A DNA stretch of 64,000 nucleotides, taken from positions 1 to 64,000 of the IMG/VR virus record IMGVR_UViG_3300035189_000033; one strand, given 5' to 3'. Position numbers and translations under genes: made by a program. The DNA comes from a virus. Positions 14,409 to 24,139 of this stretch are shown piece by piece (positions within the stretch are counted from its first letter, which is position 1; the number at the start of each line of letters is the position of its first letter). The notes below the pieces were generated by a model. It was not told where the DNA came from. It ran no database searches and was given only the letters and a program-made list of their open reading frames with translations.

Positions 14409-16804
14409 TGCCGCAAGACACCGCCCGCCCGCGCGACGACGGCCGCATCCGGATGCCCCCCGTCGATGGCGCGATGAACAAGATCGCCCCGCCGTTCAAG
14501 GTGGACGACAAAGGAACGATGCTGGGCGCGCCGAAGGGCGAGAAGGCCAAAGACGAAAAACTGCTGGAGCGCGTGCGCAAGCGGATGGAGCGCGCAATCG
14601 CCGCTGAATCCGACAACCGCAAGGCCGGCATGGATGACCGCCAGTTCGTCGGCGGCAACCAGTGGCCGTCCGATATCGTCGCACAGCGCAACCTCGACAA
14701 GCGGCCCTGCCTCACGTTCAACAAATTCCCCACGCTGATCGCGCAGATCACCAACGCGCAGCGCCAGTCGCGGCCCTCGATCAACGTCAGCGCCACGGGC
14801 GAGCGGGGCGATGTGCAGGTCGCCAAGATGTACCGCGGCATGATCCGGTTCATTGAACGAGATTGCGGCGCGAACAGCCCGAACGGGCCGTATGACACGG
14901 CGTTCGCCGACGCCGTGACGATGGGCTGGGGCTACTGGCGCATCCTGACCGAATGGGAGTCGCCCACCAGCTTCAACCTCGTGCTCGTCGTCAAGCGCAT
15001 CCGCAACCCGCTCTCGGTCTACCTCGACCCGTCGGCACAGGAGATCGACGGCGCGGACGCCAAATGGGGCGTCGTGTCCGAAATGATACCGCGCGACGAG
15101 TTCAAGCAGAAATACCCCAAAGCCGACCCGATGCCGTTCACCCAGGGCGGCATCGGCGAGGGGGCGAAGCAGTGGATCACCAACGACGAAATCCGCGTCG
15201 CCGAGTATTTCGAGGTCGAATACAAGACGCGCACGCTGATCGAACTCTCCAACGGGCACACCGGCTGGGCGGATGAGCTGGACGAGATCACGCTCGCCTA
15301 TATCGACCGTGGCAAACTGCGCATCACCGACGAACGCGAAAGCCGGGTGCCCGAGGTGATGTGGTATAAAGTCACCGCCAAAGACGTGCTGATGCGGCGC
15401 GAGTGGCTGGGCTCGACCATCCCGATTGTCAAAGTGACGGGCCGCGAACTCGACATCGAAGGGCGGGTGAAGCTGAAAGGCATCGTGCGCGACGCCAAGG
15501 ATGCGCAGCGTATGATAAACTATTGGGATACCAAAAAGACCGAAGCGGTCGCGCTCGCCCCGAACACCCCCTACATCGGCGAAGAGGGGCAATTCGAGGG
15601 CCACGAGGACGAATGGTTAATGTCCAACGTCCGCTCGACCCCGTATCTCAGCTACAAGGGAACGTCGATCGCCGGCACGCCGGCCCCGCCGCCGCAGCGC
15701 GTGCCGTTCGCTGGCGTCCCTGCGGGCATCGTCGAGGCGTCGCAGTCCGCGCAGCAGCATCTGATGGGCATCACCGGCATAAGGTTCGATTCGACGCTGC
15801 AAGAGCGAACCCAGGACGAGTCCGGCAAGGCGCTGCGGGAGCTGCGCCAGTCCGGCGACATCGGGGCGTTTGATTTCATCGACAATCTGACCCAGTCGCT
15901 GCGCCGGACGGGCGAAATCCTGCTCGAAATGATCCCCAAGATCTACAGCGATGCCCGCGTCGTGACGATCCTGCGGGAAGACGACCAGGAGGAGCAGGTC
16001 AAGATCGACCCGGCCGCGCCGAAGGCGATGGGCGAAATCGCCAAGCCCGACGGCAAGAAGATGAAGGTTTTCAACCCGATCATCGGCAAATACGGTGTCA
16101 CGGTCACGATCGGGCCGAACTTCGCGACCAAGCGCATCGAGGCCGGCGAGAACATGATCGCCTTCGCCAAGGCGCTGCCGCAGACGGCGGGAATGATCGC
16201 CGATCTGATCGCGAAGAACATGGACTGGCCGGGCGCCGAAGAGATCGCCACACGGCTGGCCAAGACGCTGCCGCCGCAACTGCTGATGCCGGACCAGAAA
16301 GACCTCTCGCCGCAGGTGCAGGCGCTGCTGTCCTCGATGGACCAGCAGATCAAGCAACTGACCGAACAACTCAAGCAGGCGATGGCCGCCGTCACCGACA
16401 AGACGGCGGACCGCGCGGTTGTCGCCGACAAGGTCAACAAGGACTTCGAGGCCAAACTGCTGAAAATCGTGGCCGATCTGGAAGCCAAGATGGCGGCGAC
16501 CGAGGAAGCGGCCACGTCGAACTTCAACACGCATATTGGCGCGCAGGTGCGTGAACTGGGGACCGACACGGCGGCGATGATGCAGGCGCTGGAGCATCCG
16601 CCGAAGGGCGAGACCGCAAGCCCCGGGGGCGAGGCCGACGCCGCCGGCCCGGGAGGACAGGCTGCGGCGGCGGGTGGCGCGACGCCCGAACAAACGCCGC
16701 CTCCAGCCGCGCTTCTACACCTCAAGGAAGGCCGCAACACCACCTTTGCGAACGGGCAGACCTGGACACTTTCGAACGGCCAGCCGGTGCAGGTCAAAGC
16801 ATGA
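14408..16804 (+). CDS. portal protein, P22-type
   Basis: 798 residues (P22 gp1 has 725). Characteristic segments: FVGGNQWPSDIVAQRNLDKR, then P-C-L-T-F-N-K; NAQRQSRPSINVSATG; DAVTMGWGYWRI; and RNPLSVYLDPSAQEIDGADA. The first 25 residues before MNKIAPPF may be an extension; ATG 14408 was chosen for its overlap with the previous stop. The C-terminal 150 residues are coiled-coil then Gly/Ala/Pro-rich. It forms the dodecameric channel to which terminase and the gp4-like adaptor bind. Confidence 0.92.
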   Translation: MPQDTARPRDDGRIRMPPVDGAMNKIAPPFKVDDKGTMLGAPKGEKAKDEKLLERVRKRMERAIAAESDNRKAGMDDRQFVGGNQWPSDIVAQRNLDKRPCLTFNKFPTLIAQITNAQRQSRPSINVSATGERGDVQVAKMYRGMIRFIERDCGANSPNGPYDTAFADAVTMGWGYWRILTEWESPTSFNLVLVVKRIRNPLSVYLDPSAQEIDGADAKWGVVSEMIPRDEFKQKYPKADPMPFTQGGIGEGAKQWITNDEIRVAEYFEVEYKTRTLIELSNGHTGWADELDEITLAYIDRGKLRITDERESRVPEVMWYKVTAKDVLMRREWLGSTIPIVKVTGRELDIEGRVKLKGIVRDAKDAQRMINYWDTKKTEAVALAPNTPYIGEEGQFEGHEDEWLMSNVRSTPYLSYKGTSIAGTPAPPPQRVPFAGVPAGIVEASQSAQQHLMGITGIRFDSTLQERTQDESGKALRELRQSGDIGAFDFIDNLTQSLRRTGEILLEMIPKIYSDARVVTILREDDQEEQVKIDPAAPKAMGEIAKPDGKKMKVFNPIIGKYGVTVTIGPNFATKRIEAGENMIAFAKALPQTAGMIADLIAKNMDWPGAEEIATRLAKTLPPQLLMPDQKDLSPQVQALLSSMDQQIKQLTEQLKQAMAAVTDKTADRAVVADKVNKDFEAKLLKIVADLEAKMAATEEAATSNFNTHIGAQVRELGTDTAAMMQALEHPPKGETASPGGEADAAGPGGQAAAAGGATPEQTPPPAALLHLKEGRNTTFANGQTWTLSNGQPVQVKA

Positions 16805-17418
16805 GCGCAACGCTTTCTGCAAACGATCCCTGGAAGCCGCTGCACCACGCGGACGCGGCGAGCCCGGCGTGGAAGCCGAAGGTCGTCACTGACAAGAAGC
16901 CGGACAACAGCGAGGGCGGACCGAACGAACCGGTCAAGAAGAGCAAAGCGATTGGGGCTGAGCCCGAAGCGGACGACAGCGCCACAAAGATGCAAGCGCG
17001 GCTCACCGTTTCCAGCCCGATGGACGTCCAACTGATGGTGCCGGCAAAACTGGTGCAGGAAATGGCCGCCCTCGCCGCCGCGCAGCGCGAGCTGTCCGAT
17101 CAGGTGGCTGCGCTGGTGACCAAACTGGCAGACTGGACCGGCGACGTGCACGCAACGATGCACACCGCCCAGCAGCCCGTGATCGAGGCGATGCAGACAA
17201 CGCAGGCCAAGGTCATCGACGGGCAGCGCGTGCTGAGTGATCAGGTCAAGGCGCTGGCCGAGGCGCAACCCGCCCTGATGCGCAGCATCGGCACATGGTC
17301 GCAGAACATCGAGGCCGCCATCCGCGCGCCCCGCCACGTCAACCTCGAACGCGGCGCGGACGGGCTGGCGACCGGCGCGGTGTCCACCGTCGTTTCACCA
17401 AGGAGATCCCCGTCGTGA
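16801..17418 (+). CDS. hypothetical coiled-coil protein, 205 aa
   Basis: ATGA overlap with the portal gene. The N-terminal 65 residues are charged and probably disordered; residues 75-180 are helical with repeated L-S-D-Q-V segments (RELSDQVAALVTKLADW, RVLSDQVKALAEAQPAL), suggesting a coiled coil. The position after the portal is where P22 has its scaffold, but a better scaffold candidate lies before the coat. Probably a virion-assembly or structural protein. Confidence 0.6.
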   Translation: MSATLSANDPWKPLHHADAASPAWKPKVVTDKKPDNSEGGPNEPVKKSKAIGAEPEADDSATKMQARLTVSSPMDVQLMVPAKLVQEMAALAAAQRELSDQVAALVTKLADWTGDVHATMHTAQQPVIEAMQTTQAKVIDGQRVLSDQVKALAEAQPALMRSIGTWSQNIEAAIRAPRHVNLERGADGLATGAVSTVVSPRRSPS

Positions 17419-18509
17419 CCGTTCATGCCGACGAAATCAACATCTACGGGTCGGCCAACATGCCCGAAGCCGACGGCGTCACGGTCGGCGGCGCGGTCGA
17501 CCTGACCAAATCGATCACGTTCTCGGACCTCGCGGCGAACGGAACGATCGATTTCCTGTCTTCATCGGCATCCGACACCGCAACCCGGATCCAGGTGGCC
17601 GGGCGCGACGGGGCGGGCATTATCCAGACACCGGCCTATGTGACATTGACCGGCACAACCAAGGTGCTGGGAGCGCAGACCTTTGGCCGCCTGCTGTACG
17701 GCGCGACCTCGGGCGCCAGCGCCAACGGACCGCTGTCCAACCCGGGCGGCACCGCAGCGGTGGGCGACGTGGCGGCCATGGCGCACACGCTCACGATCAC
17801 CGCGCACACCTGTCAGGCCGGATCGGCGAACCATTCAGGCGTCACGCCGCCGACGATCAAGCTCCAGGCGGGCGACGGCGCCTCGATCACGCTGGGCATG
17901 ATCATCCACCTGACCGGCGGGACCGGATCGGGGCAGATCAGGCAGGCGTGCAGCCTGTCGGGCACCGCGTCGGGGCAATACGGAACCGACGTGATCGCGG
18001 TCAACCGCGACTGGACCACGGTGCCGGACGCGACCACGACGTATGAGGTGGCGACGGGGATGCTGTTCCCGATCCTGCCCAACCCCGTGACGGCGGTGAT
18101 CCGCCCGTTCGCCACCGCCGCGTCGGATGTCGTCGGCGGATCGACGCGGATTTACTATGAAAAAGGCTTCGTGCTGAACACCGACACCGCCACCGCGCTG
18201 ACGTCACAGACGCTGATCAAGCAGATCGACCCGGCCGGGCTGTATTCGGGCGGCGGCGCGCTGGATATCGCCCCGTGCACGACGCTGAATGACACGGTGA
18301 CCGCAACCAACCGCCAGACCGCTCCAGGCTCGGGCGTCGGGTCGTACTCGAGCGGGGCGGCACCGCAGACGGTCACACCGCCAGCGCAGACGGCCGCCGC
18401 GAACGCCGCGTCACAGGCGCAAGGCTTCTGGCTGCGCCTGACGCTGCCGCCCGCGCTGGCCCCGGCCAACGGGTATTTCGATCTGCGGTCGTACGGCACC
18501 TCCACCTGA
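17415..18509 (+). CDS. probable virion structural protein, 364 aa
   Basis: GTG 17415 overlaps the previous stop and has AAGGAG 9 bases upstream. The product is rich in Gly, Thr, Ser and Ala with repeated beta segments (TVGGAVDLTKSITFSDLAAN, GMIIHLTGGTGSGQIRQACS), typical of phage decoration or fibre-attachment proteins. It lies between portal and tail fibre. No homologue is recognised by eye. Confidence 0.65.
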   Translation: MTVHADEINIYGSANMPEADGVTVGGAVDLTKSITFSDLAANGTIDFLSSSASDTATRIQVAGRDGAGIIQTPAYVTLTGTTKVLGAQTFGRLLYGATSGASANGPLSNPGGTAAVGDVAAMAHTLTITAHTCQAGSANHSGVTPPTIKLQAGDGASITLGMIIHLTGGTGSGQIRQACSLSGTASGQYGTDVIAVNRDWTTVPDATTTYEVATGMLFPILPNPVTAVIRPFATAASDVVGGSTRIYYEKGFVLNTDTATALTSQTLIKQIDPAGLYSGGGALDIAPCTTLNDTVTATNRQTAPGSGVGSYSSGAAPQTVTPPAQTAAANAASQAQGFWLRLTLPPALAPANGYFDLRSYGTST

Positions 18510-18535
18510 TCTAGCCGCCAAGCGGGGGGATCACC

Positions 18536-21500
18536 GTGGCGAACACATACGTCGACCGGGCGCGCATGAGCACCGCCACCACCGGCACCGGGACAATGAC
18601 CCTGGGATCGGCGGCGACCGCCTATCAGACGTTCGCGGCGGCGGGCGTGACCACGGGCGAGACGGTCGAATATCTGATCGAGGACGGCACCGCCTGGGAG
18701 ATCGGCACCGGCACTTACAACGCGACCGGGCCGACGCTGTCGCGCTCGCTGCGCAGTTCATCGACCGGTTCGCTCCTGGTGCTGGACGGCGCGGCGATCG
18801 TGACGGTGGTGCTAACGGCGCAGACGATTGCAAACCTGGCGCCGCTCGCCTCACCGATCTTCACCGGGTCCGTCGTGATCCCGGGCGGGTCGGTGGATGG
18901 CACGACGGTTGGGCTGACGAACCCCAGCACCGGGGCGTTCACCACGCTTTCGAGCATCGTGGCGCCGGTGTGGGCGGCCGGCGCGGGGGGGATCAATGGT
19001 GTCGGTGGTAGCGCGAAGGGCGTCTGCTTTGGCGGTGGCACCTTCGTCGCGGTCGGATACACCGGCAATCCAATCACCGGATCGGGCACCCAGGCTGCGT
19101 ACTCGACCAATGGCGGCAGCACCTGGACCGCCGCGACACTGCCCGCCGCACGCCGCTGGGTCGGCGTCGCCTACGGTGCAGCCACCTTTGTCGCCATTGC
19201 CGCGACCAGCGGCACCATTGCGGCCTATTCGACCAACGCAGGCGCCACATGGACCACCGCAAACCTGCCAACGACGGCCACATGGGGGGCTGTGACTTAT
19301 GGCGGCGCGCTCTTTGTGGCCACGGCCACGAACAACGCCGCGGCGGCTTACTCCTCGGACGGCATCACCTGGACGGCGGCGACGCTGCCGGCCTCCGCCA
19401 GCGGAGTCACCTATGGGAATGGGGTGTTTGTCGCGGTTGGCACCGGCACCGGAACCGCTGCGATGTATTCGACCAACGGCAGCACCTGGACCGCGGCGAC
19501 ACTGCCCGTCAGTCAAAACTGGAGCAGTGTCGCCTACGGTAACGGGGTGTTCGTGGCGGTGGCCAGCAGCGGTAGCGCCGTGGCCGCCTACTCGACCAAC
19601 GGCATCACCTGGACCGCCGCGACGCTGCCGGCCGGTCTGGGGTGGATCGCGGTCGCCTACGGTAACGGGGTGTTTGTCGCCATCAGCAACGACGAAGCGG
19701 GGACACCCGCGTATTCGACTGATGGCATTCACTGGGCCTGCATAGCCCCAAGTGCGGTGTTGTCGGTTTCTTCTACGCCCGCAATCGCCTACGGAAACGG
19801 CAGTTTCGTTGCCGTTGGCGCTATGTCCTTCCCCGCCATGATCGCCACGCTCTCAGGCATCACCGCGGCGCTCGCGTCGTGCTCGGTGTTGATTGCCACC
19901 AGCGACATCCAGATCGGCACCGGCGGCACGACGCTCACCGGGCCGTTGCTGCAAGCGACCGGATCGTCGGCCAACACGCAAGAAATCGCGGTCCAGAACC
20001 TGCTCAACGGCGCCAATTCCAGCAGCGATTTCGTCGCCACCGCCGACGACGGCACCGCGACCACCAATTTCGTGGATCTCGGCATCAATTCGTCGGGCTA
20101 TTCGGACGTCACGTTCACGGTCTGCGGGCCGAACGACGGGTACCTCTACACCGAAACGTCGAACCTCGCGATCGGCGCCGGGGCGAGCGGGAAGAACCTG
20201 TTGTTGTTCGCGGGCGGGCAGTTGGCGGCCAACATCGTCGCCACGGTGAGCGCAACCGGTGTTGCGGTGGCAGGCGGGGTTTACGGCAACCCGATCGAGG
20301 CCGGAAGCTCCAGCCTCGCAGCGACGGCGCAGATGACGCTCGCGGCCCTGGCCGGAAACTCGCGCCAGATCGTGTTCTATTCCGGCGCGGCGGCAAGGTG
20401 GGGCATTGCAGCATCCGGCGACACCGAGAGCGGCTCCAACGCAGGCAGCAATCTCGTCATCACCGGCTTCAACGATGCCGGGACGTCCGTCATTGATGTG
20501 ATCACGGTCAACCGCGCGAGCGGCGCCGTCGCGCTGCCCGGGGCGCTGGCGGTGGGCGGCACGACCACGCTGAGCGGGGCGACCAGGATAAACCTCAATG
20601 CCAGCCCCACCGCTGGCGGCGCGCTGGCATCGGGAACCACGCTGCAACTGACTGGGCCGGATACCACCTTCAACCGGATCATATTGGACGCCTTTGGCGC
20701 CAATTCTTCGGTCATCTTTCGTCGCGCAGATGGCACCGGAGCGGCACCGACCGCGCTGCTAGCCAACGAGAGCATCGGCAGCCTTAACTGGGTCGGGTAC
20801 GGCGCAACGGGTTACGGCGGCGGGAGATTATTTATCAATGGCTTTGCCGCCGCCGCCTGGACGGACACCGCGCAAGCGGCCTATTTGACCTTCCAAACAA
20901 CACCGCTCGGCACCGTCACTTCGATCGAGCGGATGCGTATTCAGGCTTCGGGTAACGTCTCCATCGGCAGCGCGACCGATGACGGCGTTAATGCCCTTCA
21001 AGTCACGGGATCGGGCATATTCTCGGGCGGCCTCACCGTCACCGGCGAAGTAACCCTGGGCGCAGGCAACGCCGGTCAGACCACCATCGGCGGGTCCGGC
21101 TCGTTCATCGGCTCAAACGCGATCTATTCGGGCGGTTGGAAATACATCGCCACCGACTATGCGTGGTTCCTCCGGGGCGATGGCGCCACGAGCGATGTGG
21201 TGTCTCTCTATGTGGCACCGTCCGGCACGGCAGGGGCGGCCATGTCGCAGGTGGCGGCATTCACCGCGAGCCAGGCCGGTTTGATGACGTTCCCGAACGG
21301 CATCAGTGTCAGTGGCAGCGCATCCGTGGCCGCTTTAACTGCAAGCGGCATCACCACGCTCAACAACAACGTGTTTGTCAACTCCAGCAGTGGTACAGCG
21401 CTGATAGTGCAAAATACCGGTTGCGGTTATGTTGCTCTGGCACCAGGGCTTAGCACCAATACTGGCTATCTTGCGTTCTACAATGCAGCGGGTGCGCGCC

Positions 21501-22291
21501 AAGGTTATGTGGGATTTGCTGCCGCATCTGGGCTGATACAGCTTGAGAGCGAAGGCACCGCAACTGGCTATAATGTAACTGGTACGTTGACAGCAGCAGG
21601 CGGTATCATCAGCACGGCGATCGGGGCTTCATCGCCCTCAACTGGCGCGTTCACCACGCTTTCCGCCAGCACCAGCCTCACACTCGGTTCGAACACCGCC
21701 GCCGCCTCCGAAATCATCATGGTCAACGCCGCCGCCGGCCAGACCAAGGGCGTTGAATTCCTGACCGGCGGCGTAGAACGGTGGCTGCTGCAATGCACCA
21801 ATGATGCGGAAACCGGCAGCAATGCCGGCAGCAACCTGATCCTGCTGGGCGTCAACGACACCAACAGCGCGATCACCGCCCAGCTCACCATCAACCGCGC
21901 CAGCGGGCTCGCGACATTCGCAGGGGCGGTGACGGCGGCCGGAACGCTGACCAATGGCGGCGTGCGCATCGACACCGCCACCGCCACCGCGACACCGACA
22001 ACCGGCGGGACGGTGGCGATCGCCGCGGGTGTCTCGAAGCAGATCATCAATCCGGCCGGCACGCTGGCAACCTTGACGGTGACCAGCCCGCCCGCGCCGT
22101 CGAACGCCGCCGGCAGCATCCAGACGCTCGAAATCACCTTCACCCGCGCCATCACCGCGATCACCTGGACGTCGGGCTCGGGCGCGAGCTACGCCGGTGC
22201 CACGATGCCGACAACGGTCGCCGTGGGCGCGCTGGTGCGGCTGTGGTGGGTGCAGAGCCTGTCGAGCTGGATGCACATGGTCCCGGTCTGA
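18536..22291 (+). CDS. tail fibre / receptor-binding protein with beta-propeller, 1251 aa
   Basis: GTG start after a G-rich binding site. The N terminus (ANTYVDRARMSTATTGTGTM) is a common fibre attachment module. Residues about 160-435 contain seven F-V-A-V/I strands and six copies of Y-S-T-N-G-x-T-W-T, a seven-bladed kelch/BNR-like propeller. The rest is Gly/Ser/Thr-rich fibre sequence in which a module (E-x-G-S-N-A-G-S-N-L ... V/L-x-I-N-R-A-S-G) occurs twice, near residues 625 and 1085. No S74 autoprotease is seen. Host attachment is the likely role. Confidence 0.8.
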   Translation: MANTYVDRARMSTATTGTGTMTLGSAATAYQTFAAAGVTTGETVEYLIEDGTAWEIGTGTYNATGPTLSRSLRSSSTGSLLVLDGAAIVTVVLTAQTIANLAPLASPIFTGSVVIPGGSVDGTTVGLTNPSTGAFTTLSSIVAPVWAAGAGGINGVGGSAKGVCFGGGTFVAVGYTGNPITGSGTQAAYSTNGGSTWTAATLPAARRWVGVAYGAATFVAIAATSGTIAAYSTNAGATWTTANLPTTATWGAVTYGGALFVATATNNAAAAYSSDGITWTAATLPASASGVTYGNGVFVAVGTGTGTAAMYSTNGSTWTAATLPVSQNWSSVAYGNGVFVAVASSGSAVAAYSTNGITWTAATLPAGLGWIAVAYGNGVFVAISNDEAGTPAYSTDGIHWACIAPSAVLSVSSTPAIAYGNGSFVAVGAMSFPAMIATLSGITAALASCSVLIATSDIQIGTGGTTLTGPLLQATGSSANTQEIAVQNLLNGANSSSDFVATADDGTATTNFVDLGINSSGYSDVTFTVCGPNDGYLYTETSNLAIGAGASGKNLLLFAGGQLAANIVATVSATGVAVAGGVYGNPIEAGSSSLAATAQMTLAALAGNSRQIVFYSGAAARWGIAASGDTESGSNAGSNLVITGFNDAGTSVIDVITVNRASGAVALPGALAVGGTTTLSGATRINLNASPTAGGALASGTTLQLTGPDTTFNRIILDAFGANSSVIFRRADGTGAAPTALLANESIGSLNWVGYGATGYGGGRLFINGFAAAAWTDTAQAAYLTFQTTPLGTVTSIERMRIQASGNVSIGSATDDGVNALQVTGSGIFSGGLTVTGEVTLGAGNAGQTTIGGSGSFIGSNAIYSGGWKYIATDYAWFLRGDGATSDVVSLYVAPSGTAGAAMSQVAAFTASQAGLMTFPNGISVSGSASVAALTASGITTLNNNVFVNSSSGTALIVQNTGCGYVALAPGLSTNTGYLAFYNAAGARQGYVGFAAASGLIQLESEGTATGYNVTGTLTAAGGIISTAIGASSPSTGAFTTLSASTSLTLGSNTAAASEIIMVNAAAGQTKGVEFLTGGVERWLLQCTNDAETGSNAGSNLILLGVNDTNSAITAQLTINRASGLATFAGAVTAAGTLTNGGVRIDTATATATPTTGGTVAIAAGVSKQIINPAGTLATLTVTSPPAPSNAAGSIQTLEITFTRAITAITWTSGSGASYAGATMPTTVAVGALVRLWWVQSLSSWMHMVPV

Positions 22292-22295
22292 TCTG

Positions 22296-24035
22296 ATGTA
22301 CGGCTCGTCCGGCTACAGCGTCGAATGCTACTCGAACGGGCTGCCGCGGTACATCGTGGTGGTCGACGCGCTGGTGCCGGATTCCAGCCTTGCCAGCGTG
22401 CGCACCGACGCGAACCTGCCGGATTCCAGCAGTGTCAGCGTGGCGGTCACCGGCGCGACGCCGCAGGAACAGGCGGGAACGCCGGCTGGCGCTGTCGTCA
22501 TCACCGACGAACACGCGGCGGCGCTGCGGGGCGACGGCGCAACGTCGCTCGAAGACCTGCAATCACTGGCCCGCGACGCAGCGGCGGACCTCGAACACAC
22601 CGCAGCGCAGCAAACCACCGCCCAGCTTGCGGCCGAATCGCTGGCGGCGCTGCGGGGCGACGCAGCGGCATCGCTCGAAGCCCTGGCCGGGCCGCAATCC
22701 ACCGGCGCAAGCCCGCTGGAAACGCTGGCCGGACTGCGCACCGACGCCAACGAACCGGCCGAAAACCTCGCTGCGGAAGCGACGAACGCAGCGATCGGGC
22801 AGGAAAACACCGGCACCGTTCGCGGTGACGAAGCGATCCCGCTCGAATCGCTGGAGGGCTTGGCGCGCGACAGTCAGCCACCCCTTGAACACCTGATCGG
22901 CGCACAAAGCGACGCAGCGAGCCCAGACGAAGCCAACTCTGCGCAGATATCGACCGGCGCGATCGCGGTTGAGCACCGCGCCAGCGAGCGGGCAGATGCG
23001 ACCGCGCCGCTGGAAAACCTCGGATCGGTCGTCACCGATGCAACCAACCCGCTCGAAAGCAAGGCGGGACTGAGCAGCGACGGGGCCATCGCCGCGGAAC
23101 AGAGCGCGGCGCAGCAGACCACCGGCGCGAGCCCGCTGGAAAGCCTGAGCAACCAGCGCGCCGATGCCGCAGAACCGGCAGAAACACTCGCTGCAGAAGA
23201 AACCGATGCCGCCAGCCCGACAGAGTCCACCCAGGGGCTTGCCACCGATCAGGCATCGCCGATCGAAACCCTGGCGGGCGAACAGACCGACACCGAAGCA
23301 ACGTCGGAAAGCGGGCAGACCGTTGCGGCTGATACAACGACACCGGCCGAGACACTCACCGGGCTGCAAACCACCCAGGTCAATCCGCTGGAATGGACCG
23401 GCTCGGTGGTCGCGGTCAGCACCACGCAATCGATGCCGATCGAATGGACCGGCACGGTCGAGGCCGACGCAGCGACCGGCGCTGAATTTGTTGCATCGAC
23501 GGCCGGGGGCGCGGCGCAACCACTGGAAAGCCTTGCCGCAACCGCAACCGACACCGCGCCATCGCTAGAGTCCTCGGCCGCAGTCACCAAAGACACCGCA
23601 AGCCCGGTGCAGCCCGCCACGACCACGCCGGCCTACGGCGGTGCGACCGATGACACGCTGGCGGAACCGCCGCCCGGCTACCGGCGGATGCTGGACACCA
23701 GCGGGATCAACCTGCGTGAACTGCAAGAACAACGACTTCAGCAGGCGCGCCGTGAAATCGGGCTGTTGCAGGGTGATGAGGTGCCGCTGCTGCCGGCGCC
23801 GATCGCAGCCGTGCCGCTGGCGGAGCGCATCGCGTTTGCCGAATTGCCGGTTATTCAGATCCCGGAACTGCTGCGCGACATGTACGCAGAAGAGATCGCC
23901 GCCGCGCTGCTGGCCGCGATCCGGGCGGATGATGCGGCGGAACTGGCGCGGATCGAGCAGGCGCGTGCGGCGCGGTTACTGCGGATCAATCGTGACGACG
24001 CCGACGTTCTGCTGTTGCTTTCGGCACTGATCTGA
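22296..24035 (+). CDS. protein of 14-residue tandem repeats, 579 aa
   Basis: Residues 55-435 (22458-23600) break into 27 units of 14 residues (one has 17). Position 4 is Glu in every unit; examples are SPLETLAGLRTDAN, EPAENLAAEATNAA and IPLESLEGLARDSQ. Two degenerate units precede the array. The C-terminal 145 residues are helical (GINLRELQEQRLQQARREIG). The protein is strongly acidic. Such regular short repeats suggest a solenoid or fibrous shaft, probably in the virion since neighbours are structural. No family name is known to me; similar repeats ending P-I-E-W occur in other alphaproteobacterial phage proteins. Confidence 0.75.
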   Translation: MYGSSGYSVECYSNGLPRYIVVVDALVPDSSLASVRTDANLPDSSSVSVAVTGATPQEQAGTPAGAVVITDEHAAALRGDGATSLEDLQSLARDAAADLEHTAAQQTTAQLAAESLAALRGDAAASLEALAGPQSTGASPLETLAGLRTDANEPAENLAAEATNAAIGQENTGTVRGDEAIPLESLEGLARDSQPPLEHLIGAQSDAASPDEANSAQISTGAIAVEHRASERADATAPLENLGSVVTDATNPLESKAGLSSDGAIAAEQSAAQQTTGASPLESLSNQRADAAEPAETLAAEETDAASPTESTQGLATDQASPIETLAGEQTDTEATSESGQTVAADTTTPAETLTGLQTTQVNPLEWTGSVVAVSTTQSMPIEWTGTVEADAATGAEFVASTAGGAAQPLESLAATATDTAPSLESSAAVTKDTASPVQPATTTPAYGGATDDTLAEPPPGYRRMLDTSGINLRELQEQRLQQARREIGLLQGDEVPLLPAPIAAVPLAERIAFAELPVIQIPELLRDMYAEEIAAALLAAIRADDAAELARIEQARAARLLRINRDDADVLLLLSALI

Positions 24036-24065
24036 TCGCAAAACCGATACGCTCGCGGCAACATA

Positions 24066-24093
24066 TTGACGACACACGATGATATCCCATAAG
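24066..24093 (+). promoter_or_regulatory. candidate sigma70 promoter before scaffold-coat genes
   Basis: TTGACG (24066-24071) and CATAAG (24088-24093) are separated by 16 bases, in the 104-base gap before the scaffold gene. Five and four of six bases match the consensus. A dedicated promoter for the most abundant head proteins would make sense; not tested. Confidence 0.4.
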
Positions 24094-24139
24094 AGTCGCT
24101 CCGCGAACCTACGACGCGACCCGATGGAGACCTGTTTCC

